Shown here piece after piece: positions 51,793 through 60,229 of a stretch of 64,000 bases of DNA. The stretch is from RAM1 sp040376925 (GTDB taxonomy: Bacteria > Pseudomonadota > Gammaproteobacteria > Burkholderiales > Burkholderiaceae_C): assembly GCA_040376925.1 (NCBI GenBank), contig JBEIPU010000002.1, positions 14,343-78,342 on the forward strand, read 5' to 3'. Position 1 is the first letter of the stretch, and each line of letters opens with the position of its first letter. Under the pieces are notes generated by a model. It was not told the DNA's origin, did no database searches, and was given only the letters and a program-made list of their open reading frames with translations. Position numbers and translations under genes: made by a program.

Positions 51793-52962
51793 TCAGTCCA
51801 GCGCGCGCGTGGCCGCCAGGCCCTGCATGAAGGCCTCGCAGCGTGCGAGCTGCTCCAGGCTCACGAACTCATCGGGCTGGTGCGCCTGGTTGATGCTGCC
51901 GGGCCCGCACACCACGGTGGGAATGCCCGACTGCTTGAACAGCCCGGCTTCGGTGCCGAACGCCACCAGCGTGGTGCCGGCCTCGCCGCTCAGGCGTTGC
52001 GCCAGCCGGGTTACCGCGTCGCCGGGCGACCCCAGGAAGCTGGGGATCTCGCAGATCGTCTCAAACGAAAAGCCCGCGTCGGGCGCCACGCGCTTCATCG
52101 CGGGCTCCAGGCCGCGCGCATGGGCGACCACCTCGGCCTGCATGGCCCTGGCATCGGCGGTCGGCAGGTCGCGGAATTCATACCGGAATTCGGCGTCACG
52201 CGGGACCACGTTGTCGGCTATGCCGCCATGGAACTGGCCTACGCTCGTGGTGCTGAACGGCACGTCAAAGCCGTCGTAGCGCGGTTCGTCGCGCTCGAAC
52301 GCCTCGCCCATGTCGCGCACCTTGCCCACCAGCCGCGCGGCCATCTCAATGGCGTTGACCGACTGCGGCGTCAACGATGAATGCGCCTCCTTGCCCCGCA
52401 CGCAGCACTTGTAGCGGTACACGCCCTTGTGCGCAATGGCGGGCACCATGTTGGTGGGCTCGCCCACGATGCACGCCAGCGGCGCAATGGCGGCGTCGCG
52501 CATGTCGGCAATCAGGTCCCGCACCCCGAAGCAGCCCACCTCTTCGTCATAGCTGAAGGCAAAGTGCACGGCAAACGGCGTGTCGCTGGCCAGGAACAGC
52601 GGCGCATGGGCCAGCGCGATCGCGATGAAGGACTTCATGTCGGCCGAGCCGCGGCCATACAGCCGCGCGTCCTTGACGGTCGCGCTCAGCGGGTCCACCG
52701 ACCAGTCCTGCCCGTCCCAGGGCACGGTGTCGGTGTGGCCCGACAGGATGATGCCCGCGGGCTTGCCCTCGCCGAGCGTGGCAAACAGGTTGGCCTTGGT
52801 GCGATCGGCGTTGTAAGTCAAACGGCTTCGCACACCGAGCGCCTGCAGTTCATCGCGGATGAAATGGATCAGCGCCAGGTTGGAGTTGGCGCTGACGGTG
52901 TTCATGCGCACCAAAGTTTGCGCAAGCTCCAGGCCGCGCGGCGAGAGTGTGAAAGACGGCAT
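51793..52962 (-). CDS. argE: Acetylornithine deacetylase (M20 family)
   Basis: The 389-residue metallohydrolase removes the acetyl group from N-acetylornithine in arginine synthesis. ILSGHTDTVPWDGQDW and GRGSADMKSFIAIAL give the first metal ligands. DEEVGCFGVRDLI contains the catalytic Glu. GPGSINQAHQPDEFVSLEQL near the end is typical of ArgE. ATG 52962 is preferred over TTG 52968. It is divergent to the next amidohydrolase with about 60 bp between them. Specificity within M20 is likely but not certain. Confidence 0.85.
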   Translation of the reverse strand: MPSFTLSPRGLELAQTLVRMNTVSANSNLALIHFIRDELQALGVRSRLTYNADRTKANLFATLGEGKPAGIILSGHTDTVPWDGQDWSVDPLSATVKDARLYGRGSADMKSFIAIALAHAPLFLASDTPFAVHFAFSYDEEVGCFGVRDLIADMRDAAIAPLACIVGEPTNMVPAIAHKGVYRYKCCVRGKEAHSSLTPQSVNAIEMAARLVGKVRDMGEAFERDEPRYDGFDVPFSTTSVGQFHGGIADNVVPRDAEFRYEFRDLPTADARAMQAEVVAHARGLEPAMKRVAPDAGFSFETICEIPSFLGSPGDAVTRLAQRLSGEAGTTLVAFGTEAGLFKQSGIPTVVCGPGSINQAHQPDEFVSLEQLARCEAFMQGLAATRALD

Positions 52963-53023
52963 TGGCAAATTGTCACGGAAATTCCCTCTGGCGTCCGTGT
53001 AGGGGCATCGCTAGACTCTGGGC

Positions 53024-54220
53024 ATGAACATACTCGACTCCATCGTGACGCAGGCCGCGGGCATCGCGGCCATACGGCGCGACATCCACGCACACCCCGA
53101 ACTCTGTTTTGAAGAAAACCGCACGGCCGACGTGATCGCCCGCCAGCTGGAGGCCTGGGGCATCCCGGTGCATCGCGGCCTGGGCAAGACCGGCGTGGTG
53201 GGCATCGTGAAGAACGGCAGCTCGTCGCGCGCCATCGGCCTGCGCGCGGACATCGACGCGCTGCCCATGCAGGAGTTCAACACCTTCGCGCATGCCAGCA
53301 AGCACACCGGCAAGATGCACGCGTGCGGGCACGACGGCCACACCGCCATGCTGCTGGCCGCGGCCCAGCATTTTGCAAAGCACCGCAACTTTGACGGCAC
53401 GGTGTATCTGATCTTCCAGCCCGCCGAAGAAGGCGGCGGCGGCGCGCGCGAGATGATCCGCGACGGCCTGTTCGACAAGTTCCCGATGGACGCCGTCTTC
53501 GGCATGCACAACTGGCCCGGGCCCCAGGTGGGTCGGTTTGCCGTGAGCCCCGGCCCCGTCATGGCGTCCAGCAATGAGTTCAGGATCACCATCCGCGGCA
53601 AGGGCTGCCATGCCGCGTTGCCCCACAACGGCATTGACCCTGTGCCCATTGCCTGCCAGATGGTGCAGGCCTTCCAGACCATCATCAGCCGCAACAAGAA
53701 GCCCATTGACGCGGGCGTGATCAGTGTGACCATGATCCACGCGGGCGAGGCCACCAACGTCGTGCCCGACAGCTGCGAGCTGCAGGGCACGGTGCGCACC
53801 TTCACGCTGGAAGTGCTGGACATGATCGAGCAGCGCATGAAGCAGGTGGCCGAGCACGTGTGCGCCGCGCATGACGCGCAGTGCGAGTTTGAATTCGAGC
53901 GCAATTACCCGCCCACCATCAACCATGCGCGTGAAGCCGAATTTGCACGCAAGGTCATGGCCTCCATCGTGGGTGAGAGCCAGGTGGACGTGCAGGAGCC
54001 CAGCATGGGCGCAGAAGATTTTTCGTACATGCTCCAGGCCAAACCCGGCGCGTACTGCTTCATCGCCAATGGCGACGGCGCCCACCGCGAGATGGGCCAC
54101 GGCGGCGGGCCCTGCATGCTGCACAACCCGAGCTATGACTTCAACGACGACCTGATCCCGCTGGGCGCCACCTTCTGGGTGCGCCTGGCCGAAGAGTGGC
54201 TGGCCAAGGACGCAGCATGA
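53024..54220 (+). CDS. M20 family amidohydrolase (hippurate hydrolase-like)
   Basis: The 398-residue enzyme belongs to the HipO/AmhX branch. IRRDIHAHPELCFEE, the metal motif ACGHDGHTAMLLAAA, PAEEGGGGAREMI and GAEDFSYMLQAKPGAY are all present, so the di-metal site looks intact. It would cleave N-acyl amino acids or small amides. A TAGACT -10-like element lies just before the start. It overlaps the following carboxypeptidase-like gene by ATGA. Confidence 0.9.
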   Translation: MNILDSIVTQAAGIAAIRRDIHAHPELCFEENRTADVIARQLEAWGIPVHRGLGKTGVVGIVKNGSSSRAIGLRADIDALPMQEFNTFAHASKHTGKMHACGHDGHTAMLLAAAQHFAKHRNFDGTVYLIFQPAEEGGGGAREMIRDGLFDKFPMDAVFGMHNWPGPQVGRFAVSPGPVMASSNEFRITIRGKGCHAALPHNGIDPVPIACQMVQAFQTIISRNKKPIDAGVISVTMIHAGEATNVVPDSCELQGTVRTFTLEVLDMIEQRMKQVAEHVCAAHDAQCEFEFERNYPPTINHAREAEFARKVMASIVGESQVDVQEPSMGAEDFSYMLQAKPGAYCFIANGDGAHREMGHGGGPCMLHNPSYDFNDDLIPLGATFWVRLAEEWLAKDAA

Positions 54221-55314
54221 TCGGCGTCACGCAAGCCTTCTCCCCCACCTACGCCCAAGCCCGCACCAAATTCCTTGAAGCCGCCGCCACGGCGGGCCTG
54301 CAGGTCGAGTCGCACGTGCACCCCGAGAAGGGCCGCGAAGGCGAAACCCTGGCCATGGACGTGGCCCTGGATGGCCCGGCCGATGCCGGCCGGCTGCTGA
54401 TCCTGACCAGCGCCTGCCACGGTGCAGAGGGCTACTGCGGCACCGGCGTCCAGGTGTTCGCGCTGCATGACGCCGAATGGCGCGCCAAGGCGCGCGACGC
54501 CGGCGTGGCAGTGCTGTATGTGCATGCGCTGAACCCCTACGGCTTTTCACACATCCGCCGCGCCACGCACGAAAACGTGGACCTGAACCGCAACTTCCAC
54601 GACTTCAGCAAGCCGCTGCCCGTGAACGAGGCCTACCGCGAGCTGCAGCCGCTGCTGCTGCCTGAGCAGTGGCCGCCGTCCGCGCAGAACGTCGCCGCCA
54701 TCGACGACTACATCGCCACCCGCGGCGAGGCCGCCTACCAGGCGGCCATCTCGCGCGGCCAGCACGAATTTCCCGGCGGGCTGTTCTATGGCGGCACCGC
54801 GCCCACCTGGAGCAACACCACATTGCGCCGCGTGCTGCGCCAGCACGGCAGCCGCGCCGCGCGCATCGCCTGGATCGACATCCACACCGGCCTGGGCCCC
54901 AGCGGCGTGGGCGAGCGCATCTATGCCGGCAGCGACGACGCTGCCGCGGTGAAACGCGCGCGGTCTTGGTGGGATGGCGGCGGCGTCACGCCGGTCACGT
55001 CCATCTACGACGGCACGTCCACGTCGGCCTTCCTCACGGGGCTGATGTGGGCCAGCATCTACCAGGAGTGCCCGCAGGCGGAATACACCGGCATCGCCAT
55101 GGAATACGGCACCGTGCCCGTGCTGGACGTGATGCAGGCGCTGCGTGGCGAGCACTGGCTGCACCAGCACCCGGATGCGCCGAGCGCGCTGGCCGCGCAG
55201 ATCCGCGCGCAGATGCTGGCAGCGTTCTACACCGACACCGATACCTGGAAGGGCCAGATCATCAGCCAGGCACGCCAGTCGCTGTTCCAGGCGGCTGACG
55301 GCTTGGCGCGCTGA
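54217..55314 (+). CDS. DUF2817/M14-like metallopeptidase
   Basis: The 365-residue protein starts at ATG 54217 (MIGVTQAFSPTYAQARTKF), overlapping the amidohydrolase stop. The zinc motif H-x-x-E is visible in TSACHGAEGYCG, with AlNPYGFSHIRRATHENVDLNRNF giving the arginine and asparagine that hold the substrate in M14 carboxypeptidase-like enzymes. WIDIHTGLGPSGVGE adds the later His ligand. No signal peptide, so cytoplasmic. With the previous gene it suggests stepwise breakdown of an N-acylated peptide. Confidence 0.82.
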   Translation: MIGVTQAFSPTYAQARTKFLEAAATAGLQVESHVHPEKGREGETLAMDVALDGPADAGRLLILTSACHGAEGYCGTGVQVFALHDAEWRAKARDAGVAVLYVHALNPYGFSHIRRATHENVDLNRNFHDFSKPLPVNEAYRELQPLLLPEQWPPSAQNVAAIDDYIATRGEAAYQAAISRGQHEFPGGLFYGGTAPTWSNTTLRRVLRQHGSRAARIAWIDIHTGLGPSGVGERIYAGSDDAAAVKRARSWWDGGGVTPVTSIYDGTSTSAFLTGLMWASIYQECPQAEYTGIAMEYGTVPVLDVMQALRGEHWLHQHPDAPSALAAQIRAQMLAAFYTDTDTWKGQIISQARQSLFQAADGLAR

Positions 55315-55365
55315 AGCCCCCTCGGGGGGCAGCGCAGTACACGCAGTGACCAGCGTGGGGACCTC

Positions 55366-56133
55366 TCAGGCAACCCAGCGGCGCTGGGCGATTTCCAGCA
55401 GGCCGTCAAAGATCAGGCTGTCCACCAGCTCGAACTGCACCGACATGCTGGGCGCCATCTTCCAGCCGGCGCCGCCGGTCATGATGCAGGCGGGCTCGGC
55501 GGCACAATGCGCGCGCACATGCTGGACCATGCGTTCGACCGCGCCGGCAATGGCATAGGTGCCACCACTGGTCAGTGCGTCACTGGTGTTGGTGGGAAAT
55601 TCACGCACCTCGCCGGTGGGCACATGCAGGCCCGCCGTGCCCGATTCCAGCGCGCGCAGCATGATGCCGTGCCCCGGCAGGATCAGCCCGCCCAGGAAGC
55701 GGCCCTGCGCGTCAATCGCCTCCACCGTCACGGCCGTGCCGACCATCACCACCACCAGCGGCCGGGCCGGGCCCCGCGCCAGCATGCGGTGGCGTGCGCC
55801 GATCATGGCCACCCAGCGGTCAGAGCCCAGCCGCGTGGGGTGGTCGTAGCCGTTGACAAGGCCCGCCTCGGCAGCACTGGACACCACCCACTGGGGGGTG
55901 ACGTCCCAGATCTCCATCTGCTCTTCGACCCGGCGCTTGACGGCGTCGCCGGCCACCACGCAGCCCAGCATGCGTTGCGGCGGGGGCAGCGCGGCCCAGT
56001 CGCCCTCGGCCAGCCTGTCGATGTTTTCCAGAAATTCTGCGCCCTGGGCCAGCAGCGTGGCGCCGGCGTGTGCGTGGTCGTAGTGCGCCCACTTCAGGCG
56101 CGTGTTGCCCACATCAATGGCGAGGAACGTCAT
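55366..56133 (-). CDS. coaX: Type III pantothenate kinase
   Basis: The 255-residue ASKHA-fold kinase makes the first committed step of coenzyme A synthesis. It starts at ATG 56133 with MTFLAIDVGNTRLKWAHYD. PTRLGSDRWVAMIGAR, VVMVGTAVTVEAID and FLGGLILPGHGIMLRAL are the family motifs and the active-site Asp is present. A long open frame upstream in the same frame is a shadow of the coiled-coil gene. Start lies 5 bp after that gene's stop. Confidence 0.94.
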   Translation of the reverse strand: MTFLAIDVGNTRLKWAHYDHAHAGATLLAQGAEFLENIDRLAEGDWAALPPPQRMLGCVVAGDAVKRRVEEQMEIWDVTPQWVVSSAAEAGLVNGYDHPTRLGSDRWVAMIGARHRMLARGPARPLVVVMVGTAVTVEAIDAQGRFLGGLILPGHGIMLRALESGTAGLHVPTGEVREFPTNTSDALTSGGTYAIAGAVERMVQHVRAHCAAEPACIMTGGAGWKMAPSMSVQFELVDSLIFDGLLEIAQRRWVA

Positions 56134-56138
56134 GGGCG

Positions 56139-57077
56139 TCAGGCGGCGCGCGCCGCCGCGATCTGCCCGGCCATCTGCTCCACCACCGTGGCTGCGGCCT
56201 CTTCCAGGCTGGCCAGACGCGCGCAGTCTGCCTGCGCCTGCGAGACCTGCTGCTGCATCTGGCGGTGGATTTCCTGAGGCGCCTCCACACTCAGTTCGGG
56301 GCTGTCGGCGCCGGCCTGCGCGGCTTGGGCCAGGCTGCCCATGCGCGCATTCCAGCTGCGCGACGTGGACGACAGCGCCTGCGACAGATGCTGCACCAGC
56401 GCGCCGCGGGCGGCCAGCAGGTCGCGCGTCTGGCCCAGCACCTGCTGCGCGGTTGCGCTCAGGGCGCGCAGCGCCTTCAGCCGCGCTACGAGGATCTCGC
56501 AGCGCGCGGCATCCTCGCGTACCTTCTGCTGGGCGGCGGGATCGGTGGCGGCGGCCGCGTGGCGCTGCTGCAGCTGGCCGCGCATGTCCTGCAGCCACTT
56601 GGCGCCCTGCTCGACGATCTTGTCCAAGGCCCGGTATTCGACGTCCAGGTTCAGCAGTGACCTGTCGGTGGCGGCCACGCCGGTGCCGTGGTTGCGGCTC
56701 AGTTCGCCGGCACGCGCCGTGACCGACTGCACCCGGGCGCTGATCATCTCGACTTGGGCGGCGAACTCGGCCCCGGCGCTGCGCGCCTTGCCGGTGGTGC
56801 GGGCCCACCAGCCGCGTGTTTGCAGCAGGCTGAAGTCCAGCTGCTGCTGAGCCTCGGCCAGCGCCTGCAGATCACTGGCAAGCGCCCCGGCCGCGCGGTC
56901 CAGCGCCTGCTGCGCCAGCGCCTGTTGCACCTCCAGCAGGTTGTCCACCTGCAGCCGCCCGACGTCGGCGGCCATGCGGTCCAGCCAGGCCTCGGGCGTG
57001 GCGGCGGGCTGCGGCTTGAGCCGCGACAGCTTGCCTGGCGACATCAGGGATGCAGTACGGTCGTGATCATCGGTCAT
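56139..57077 (-). CDS. Coiled-coil protein of unknown function
   Basis: The 312-residue protein starts at ATG 57077 (MTDDHDRTASLMSPGKLSRL). It is almost entirely helical, rich in Ala, Gln, Leu and Arg, with heptad-like stretches (VDNLLEVQQALAQQALDRAA, ALAEAQQQLDFSLLQTRG, IHRQMQQQVSQAQADCARL). RGWWARTTGKARSAGAEF is a conserved-looking loop. No signal peptide or membrane helix. The overall pattern faintly recalls TelA-like proteins but I cannot assign a family. It is translated just before coaX. Confidence 0.6.
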   Translation of the reverse strand: MTDDHDRTASLMSPGKLSRLKPQPAATPEAWLDRMAADVGRLQVDNLLEVQQALAQQALDRAAGALASDLQALAEAQQQLDFSLLQTRGWWARTTGKARSAGAEFAAQVEMISARVQSVTARAGELSRNHGTGVAATDRSLLNLDVEYRALDKIVEQGAKWLQDMRGQLQQRHAAAATDPAAQQKVREDAARCEILVARLKALRALSATAQQVLGQTRDLLAARGALVQHLSQALSSTSRSWNARMGSLAQAAQAGADSPELSVEAPQEIHRQMQQQVSQAQADCARLASLEEAAATVVEQMAGQIAAARAA

Positions 57078-57135
57078 GGGTGGATGCGCTCCTGGCACGG
57101 GGTGCCGGCTGCCAATATAAACCCTTCGCGCGGCC

Positions 57136-57804
57136 TCAGATGGCCCCCATCCAGCAGGCGCGCTGGATCGCGGCCATCTTGTTGTCCACCTTGAGCTTGT
57201 TCATGGCGTTGGCGATGTGGTAATTGACCGTGCGGTCGCTGCAGCGCAGCAGCACGGCGCTTTCGCGCGCCGTCATGCCGCCAAAGGCCAGCACCAGGCA
57301 TTCGCGCTCGCGCGGGCTCAGCGTGGAGCGTGCCTGGGCGATGGACCGCTTGACCAGGGGCCAGATGTTGAGCGCCGACCACACCAGCGACGCGGCCTCG
57401 GCCCGGTCATTGAGCTCGCGCGGGCTGAACATGAAACACTCAAACGCCCGACCGGCCGGCAACGAGAACTCCACCCGGATGACGGTCTGGTAACCATGGG
57501 CCAGCGCCAGCAGCCGCCAGCGGCTGGCACTCAGGTGGTCTGACTTGGCAATGTGCTGCCAGGCCACCAGCGGTGCGTCGGACTCGCGCCAGGGCGCGCC
57601 GAAGTCGCGGCTTTCGGCCAGCGCGGCAGCAGCGTCGCCGATCAGGGGCGGATGCACCGCGAGGACCTGCCTGTCTTCGGGCGTCCCGAACGGGTCGGGG
57701 CCCAGCACGACCACCGCTTCGACCGAGAACTCGCGCAGTGCGCAGACCCAGTCGCTGAGGATGCCGTCCAGGCCAACGCTGTCAAAGTTAACAGGTACTC
57801 CCAT
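57136..57804 (-). CDS. LuxR-family regulator with degenerate autoinducer-binding-like domain
   Basis: The 222-residue regulator has an N-terminal alpha/beta domain (about 1-150, DHLSASRWRLLALAHGYQTV and FSLPAGRAFECFMFSPR) laid out like the ligand domain of quorum-sensing LuxR proteins. A C-terminal GerE HTH follows (about 157-215, TLSPRERECLVLAFGGMTA, CSDRTVNYHIANAMNKLKV). Residues usual for acyl-homoserine-lactone binding are not clearly in place, and no LuxI is encoded in the window. It is divergent to the histidine kinase by 50 bp, inside the alpha-hydroxyketone cluster. A lux-box-like palindrome upstream of the synthase gene is a likely target. ATG 57804 is chosen over TTG 57807. Confidence 0.85.
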   Translation of the reverse strand: MGVPVNFDSVGLDGILSDWVCALREFSVEAVVVLGPDPFGTPEDRQVLAVHPPLIGDAAAALAESRDFGAPWRESDAPLVAWQHIAKSDHLSASRWRLLALAHGYQTVIRVEFSLPAGRAFECFMFSPRELNDRAEAASLVWSALNIWPLVKRSIAQARSTLSPRERECLVLAFGGMTARESAVLLRCSDRTVNYHIANAMNKLKVDNKMAAIQRACWMGAI

Positions 57805-57854
57805 CAAATCGCCGGTCCCCTTGCTGCACAGGCAACGACAATATCATCAATACC

Positions 57855-59201
57855 GTGACCAAACGCACAACTTCCACATCGTTGAGGGGGGCCAATCTTC
57901 TGGGCTGGGCACAACGCCTTGCCAGGCGCGCATCCACAGGCTTGCGGCCTGCCCTCACCACCGAAGTGGTGCAGCCGCTGCTGGAGCCCATCCTGCACCC
58001 CTCGCGCTGGCGCATCCGCGCGCTGGGGCTGTCCACGGCGGTGGGGCATCCGCTGTTCTACCTGTTCTGGGGCAAGCTGCTGCCCCAGCCGTACGAGCCT
58101 TTGAGCCTGCGCCTGCTGATGTGCGCCCTGGGCCTGTCGCTGCTGGTCTTTCGCCCCATCTACAGCAGCCCGCCCAGCACGGCATCGGCGGCGGTGTTCA
58201 CCGCGATCTTCTGGATCACGCTTCCGCTGTTTTTTTCCTGGATGTTCCTCTGCAACGGCGGCAACGCGGTGTGGCTTGCCAGCATGAGCGCGATGTTCCT
58301 CATCTACTACCACCTGACGGACTGGCGCATTGCCACGCTGGGCAGCCTGACCGGGGGGCTGGCGGCCTGGCTTGCGTTCAAGCTGTTCGGGCCGGCGCTG
58401 CCACCCATGACCGGCGAACAGGTAGCCACCAACACCATCGTGCTGGCGTTCAGCTGGTACATGGCGCTGATGCTGGGCTTGTCGTCGTCCAACCTGCGGC
58501 GCGAACAGATCAACTACACGTTGGCGACCATGGGCATCATGGCCCATGAACTGCGCACACCGCTGGCCACCATGTCGCTGATCGGTGACGCAGTGCGCAA
58601 CGAGGCCCGGCCGCTGCCCGGCGGTGAAGCCGCCAAGCTCGAGCTGCTGGGTACGCGGCTGCATACGCTGGTGCGCAACATGAACCACCAGATCGACACC
58701 CAGATCGCCAACGCCCGCATCCTGCGCCTGCCGCGTCACAAGGAAGTGATCTCGGCGGCCAGCCTGGTCCAGGGCGCCTTGCGCGATTACCCCTACCGCA
58801 GCACGCGCGAACGCGAATGCGTGACGCTGCTGGTGCATGCGGATTTCCGCTTTCGCGGTTCGCACGCGCTTTTTTCACAGGTGATCGACAACCTCGTGAA
58901 GAACGCCCTGCGCTCGCTGGCGGCGGCCACCACGGCCAGCAAGCCCGGCGACCTGCTGATCGAGATCGGCACCGCGCGCGAACGCGGGCGTATCGTGCTC
59001 ACCGACCAGGGCGTGGGCATCGGCGCGCAGCTGCAGCAACGGATCTTCGAACCCTTTTTCTCGACCGACCGCGGCACCGGCCACGGCCTGGGCCTGGCAT
59101 TCTGCAAGCGCGTGATCCAGAGCGCGAATGGCTCCATCCGCGTCAAGTCCGAGCCGGCCCGCGGTGCCATCTTCACCATTGAATTGCCACTCCTGCACTA
59201 G
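57855..59201 (+). CDS. Membrane sensor histidine kinase (CqsS/LqsS-like)
   Basis: The 448-residue kinase begins with GTG. Six hydrophobic helices (about 55-205, GHPLFYLFWGKLLPQPY and FLIYYHLTDWRIATLGSLTG) form the sensor, as in CqsS/LqsS. The phospho-acceptor is His231 (GIMAHELRTPLATM). The N box VIDNLVKNALRSL, G1 TDQGVGIG, F box FEPFFS and G2 GTGHGLGLAF complete an intact ATPase. It has no receiver domain, unlike CqsS, which matches LqsS. It lies 42 bp before the response regulator. The predicted signal is the alpha-hydroxyketone made by the synthase at 60230. Confidence 0.88.
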   Translation: MTKRTTSTSLRGANLLGWAQRLARRASTGLRPALTTEVVQPLLEPILHPSRWRIRALGLSTAVGHPLFYLFWGKLLPQPYEPLSLRLLMCALGLSLLVFRPIYSSPPSTASAAVFTAIFWITLPLFFSWMFLCNGGNAVWLASMSAMFLIYYHLTDWRIATLGSLTGGLAAWLAFKLFGPALPPMTGEQVATNTIVLAFSWYMALMLGLSSSNLRREQINYTLATMGIMAHELRTPLATMSLIGDAVRNEARPLPGGEAAKLELLGTRLHTLVRNMNHQIDTQIANARILRLPRHKEVISAASLVQGALRDYPYRSTRERECVTLLVHADFRFRGSHALFSQVIDNLVKNALRSLAAATTASKPGDLLIEIGTARERGRIVLTDQGVGIGAQLQQRIFEPFFSTDRGTGHGLGLAFCKRVIQSANGSIRVKSEPARGAIFTIELPLLH

Positions 59202-59243
59202 CACAATGTCACCACCACCCCACTTCACCCCGGGATTGCAACC

Positions 59244-60221
59244 ATGAGCTTCGCCCTGTTCCAACGACCTGGCACCGTGGTCTTCCTGGACGATGACCCC
59301 GACTACCTGGAAATGCTTGCGTTGGTGCTGCCGCGCCATTGGCACCTGAAGCTTTTTTTGCGCCCCCATGATTGCATCAACTACCTGCAGCAGGAGCCGC
59401 CGTTCTGGGAGGCCGACGCCTGGAACCAGCAGCAGCTGGTGGAACACTGGCGCGAAGGCAAACCGCTGATCCCGCAATTGCTGGGCTACTGGTCCAAGTA
59501 CACCGAGCGGTACGCGCTCACACGGGTGTGTGTGGTCGACTACTCCATGCCGGCCATGGACGGGCTGCAGGCCCTGGGCGAGCTGGTGGACTGGCCCGGC
59601 TCACGCGTGCTGCTGACAGGTCAGGCCGACGAGCAGGTCGCCGTTAATGCGTTCAACCGCGGCCTGATCGACCAGTTCATTGCCAAGCAGACACCTGACA
59701 TTTCGCACCGGCTGATCGACGCGGTGGAAAACCTCATGGCCGCGCCCAACCCGCGGCACTCCCAGATCTGGCGCGCCACGCTGACACCGCAGCAAAACGC
59801 GCTGCTGCGCGTGCCGTCGATCGGCCGCGACCTGACCGACTTCGTGAACAAGCGCTGGGTGGAACATGTGGTGATCGGCGACCCGTTCGGGGTGCTGGGC
59901 ATGGACGCAGAAGGCCAGGTGTCCTGGTTGCAGCTGGAGCCCGTCAGTGGCCTGCAAGACCTGGCCGTGCTCGCCGAAGCCGAAGGCCTGGGCGCGGCGG
60001 CTGCGGCCGACATCCGCAGCGGCCGAAAGCTGGTGGACCTGGAACTGCGCCAGGGACTGGCACACGGGGCGCCGCCCGAGCTGAATCCGGCATTCACCAT
60101 CGGGCGCGAGGAAAACCTGCTGGGCGCGCTTTTCCCGGTCCCGCCCGGGCTGTGCCCCGACCCGGCCAACAGCTACAGCCGCTGGCTCGCGCGCCAGGAG
60201 CACCGCAACGTCCAGGGCTGA
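59244..60221 (+). CDS. LqsR-like response regulator
   Basis: The 325-residue protein has a receiver domain with acidic pocket FLDDDPDYLEML, phospho-acceptor Asp99 (VVDYSMPAMDG), LLTGQ and the Lys in FIAKQ. An insertion of about 35 residues between the first helix region and the Asp strand (PPFWEADAWNQQQLVEHWRE) lengthens the receiver, as in LqsR. The C-terminal half (about 170-325) has no DNA-binding helix-turn-helix I can see, and its output is unknown. It is co-transcribed with the kinase and converges with the synthase gene. Confidence 0.82.
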   Translation: MSFALFQRPGTVVFLDDDPDYLEMLALVLPRHWHLKLFLRPHDCINYLQQEPPFWEADAWNQQQLVEHWREGKPLIPQLLGYWSKYTERYALTRVCVVDYSMPAMDGLQALGELVDWPGSRVLLTGQADEQVAVNAFNRGLIDQFIAKQTPDISHRLIDAVENLMAAPNPRHSQIWRATLTPQQNALLRVPSIGRDLTDFVNKRWVEHVVIGDPFGVLGMDAEGQVSWLQLEPVSGLQDLAVLAEAEGLGAAAAADIRSGRKLVDLELRQGLAHGAPPELNPAFTIGREENLLGALFPVPPGLCPDPANSYSRWLARQEHRNVQG

Positions 60222-60229
60222 ACGCCGCC

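Noticed and set aside
55315..55365. CCCCTCGGGGGG stretch as a terminator or mobile-element end
   Set aside because: It is a short GC palindrome without a T tract or target duplication; similar motifs are frequent in such genomes.
56134..56808. Long N-terminal extension of the pantothenate kinase frame
   Set aside because: The residues are an Arg/Ala-rich shadow of the coiled-coil gene in another frame; CoaX motifs begin exactly at ATG 56133.
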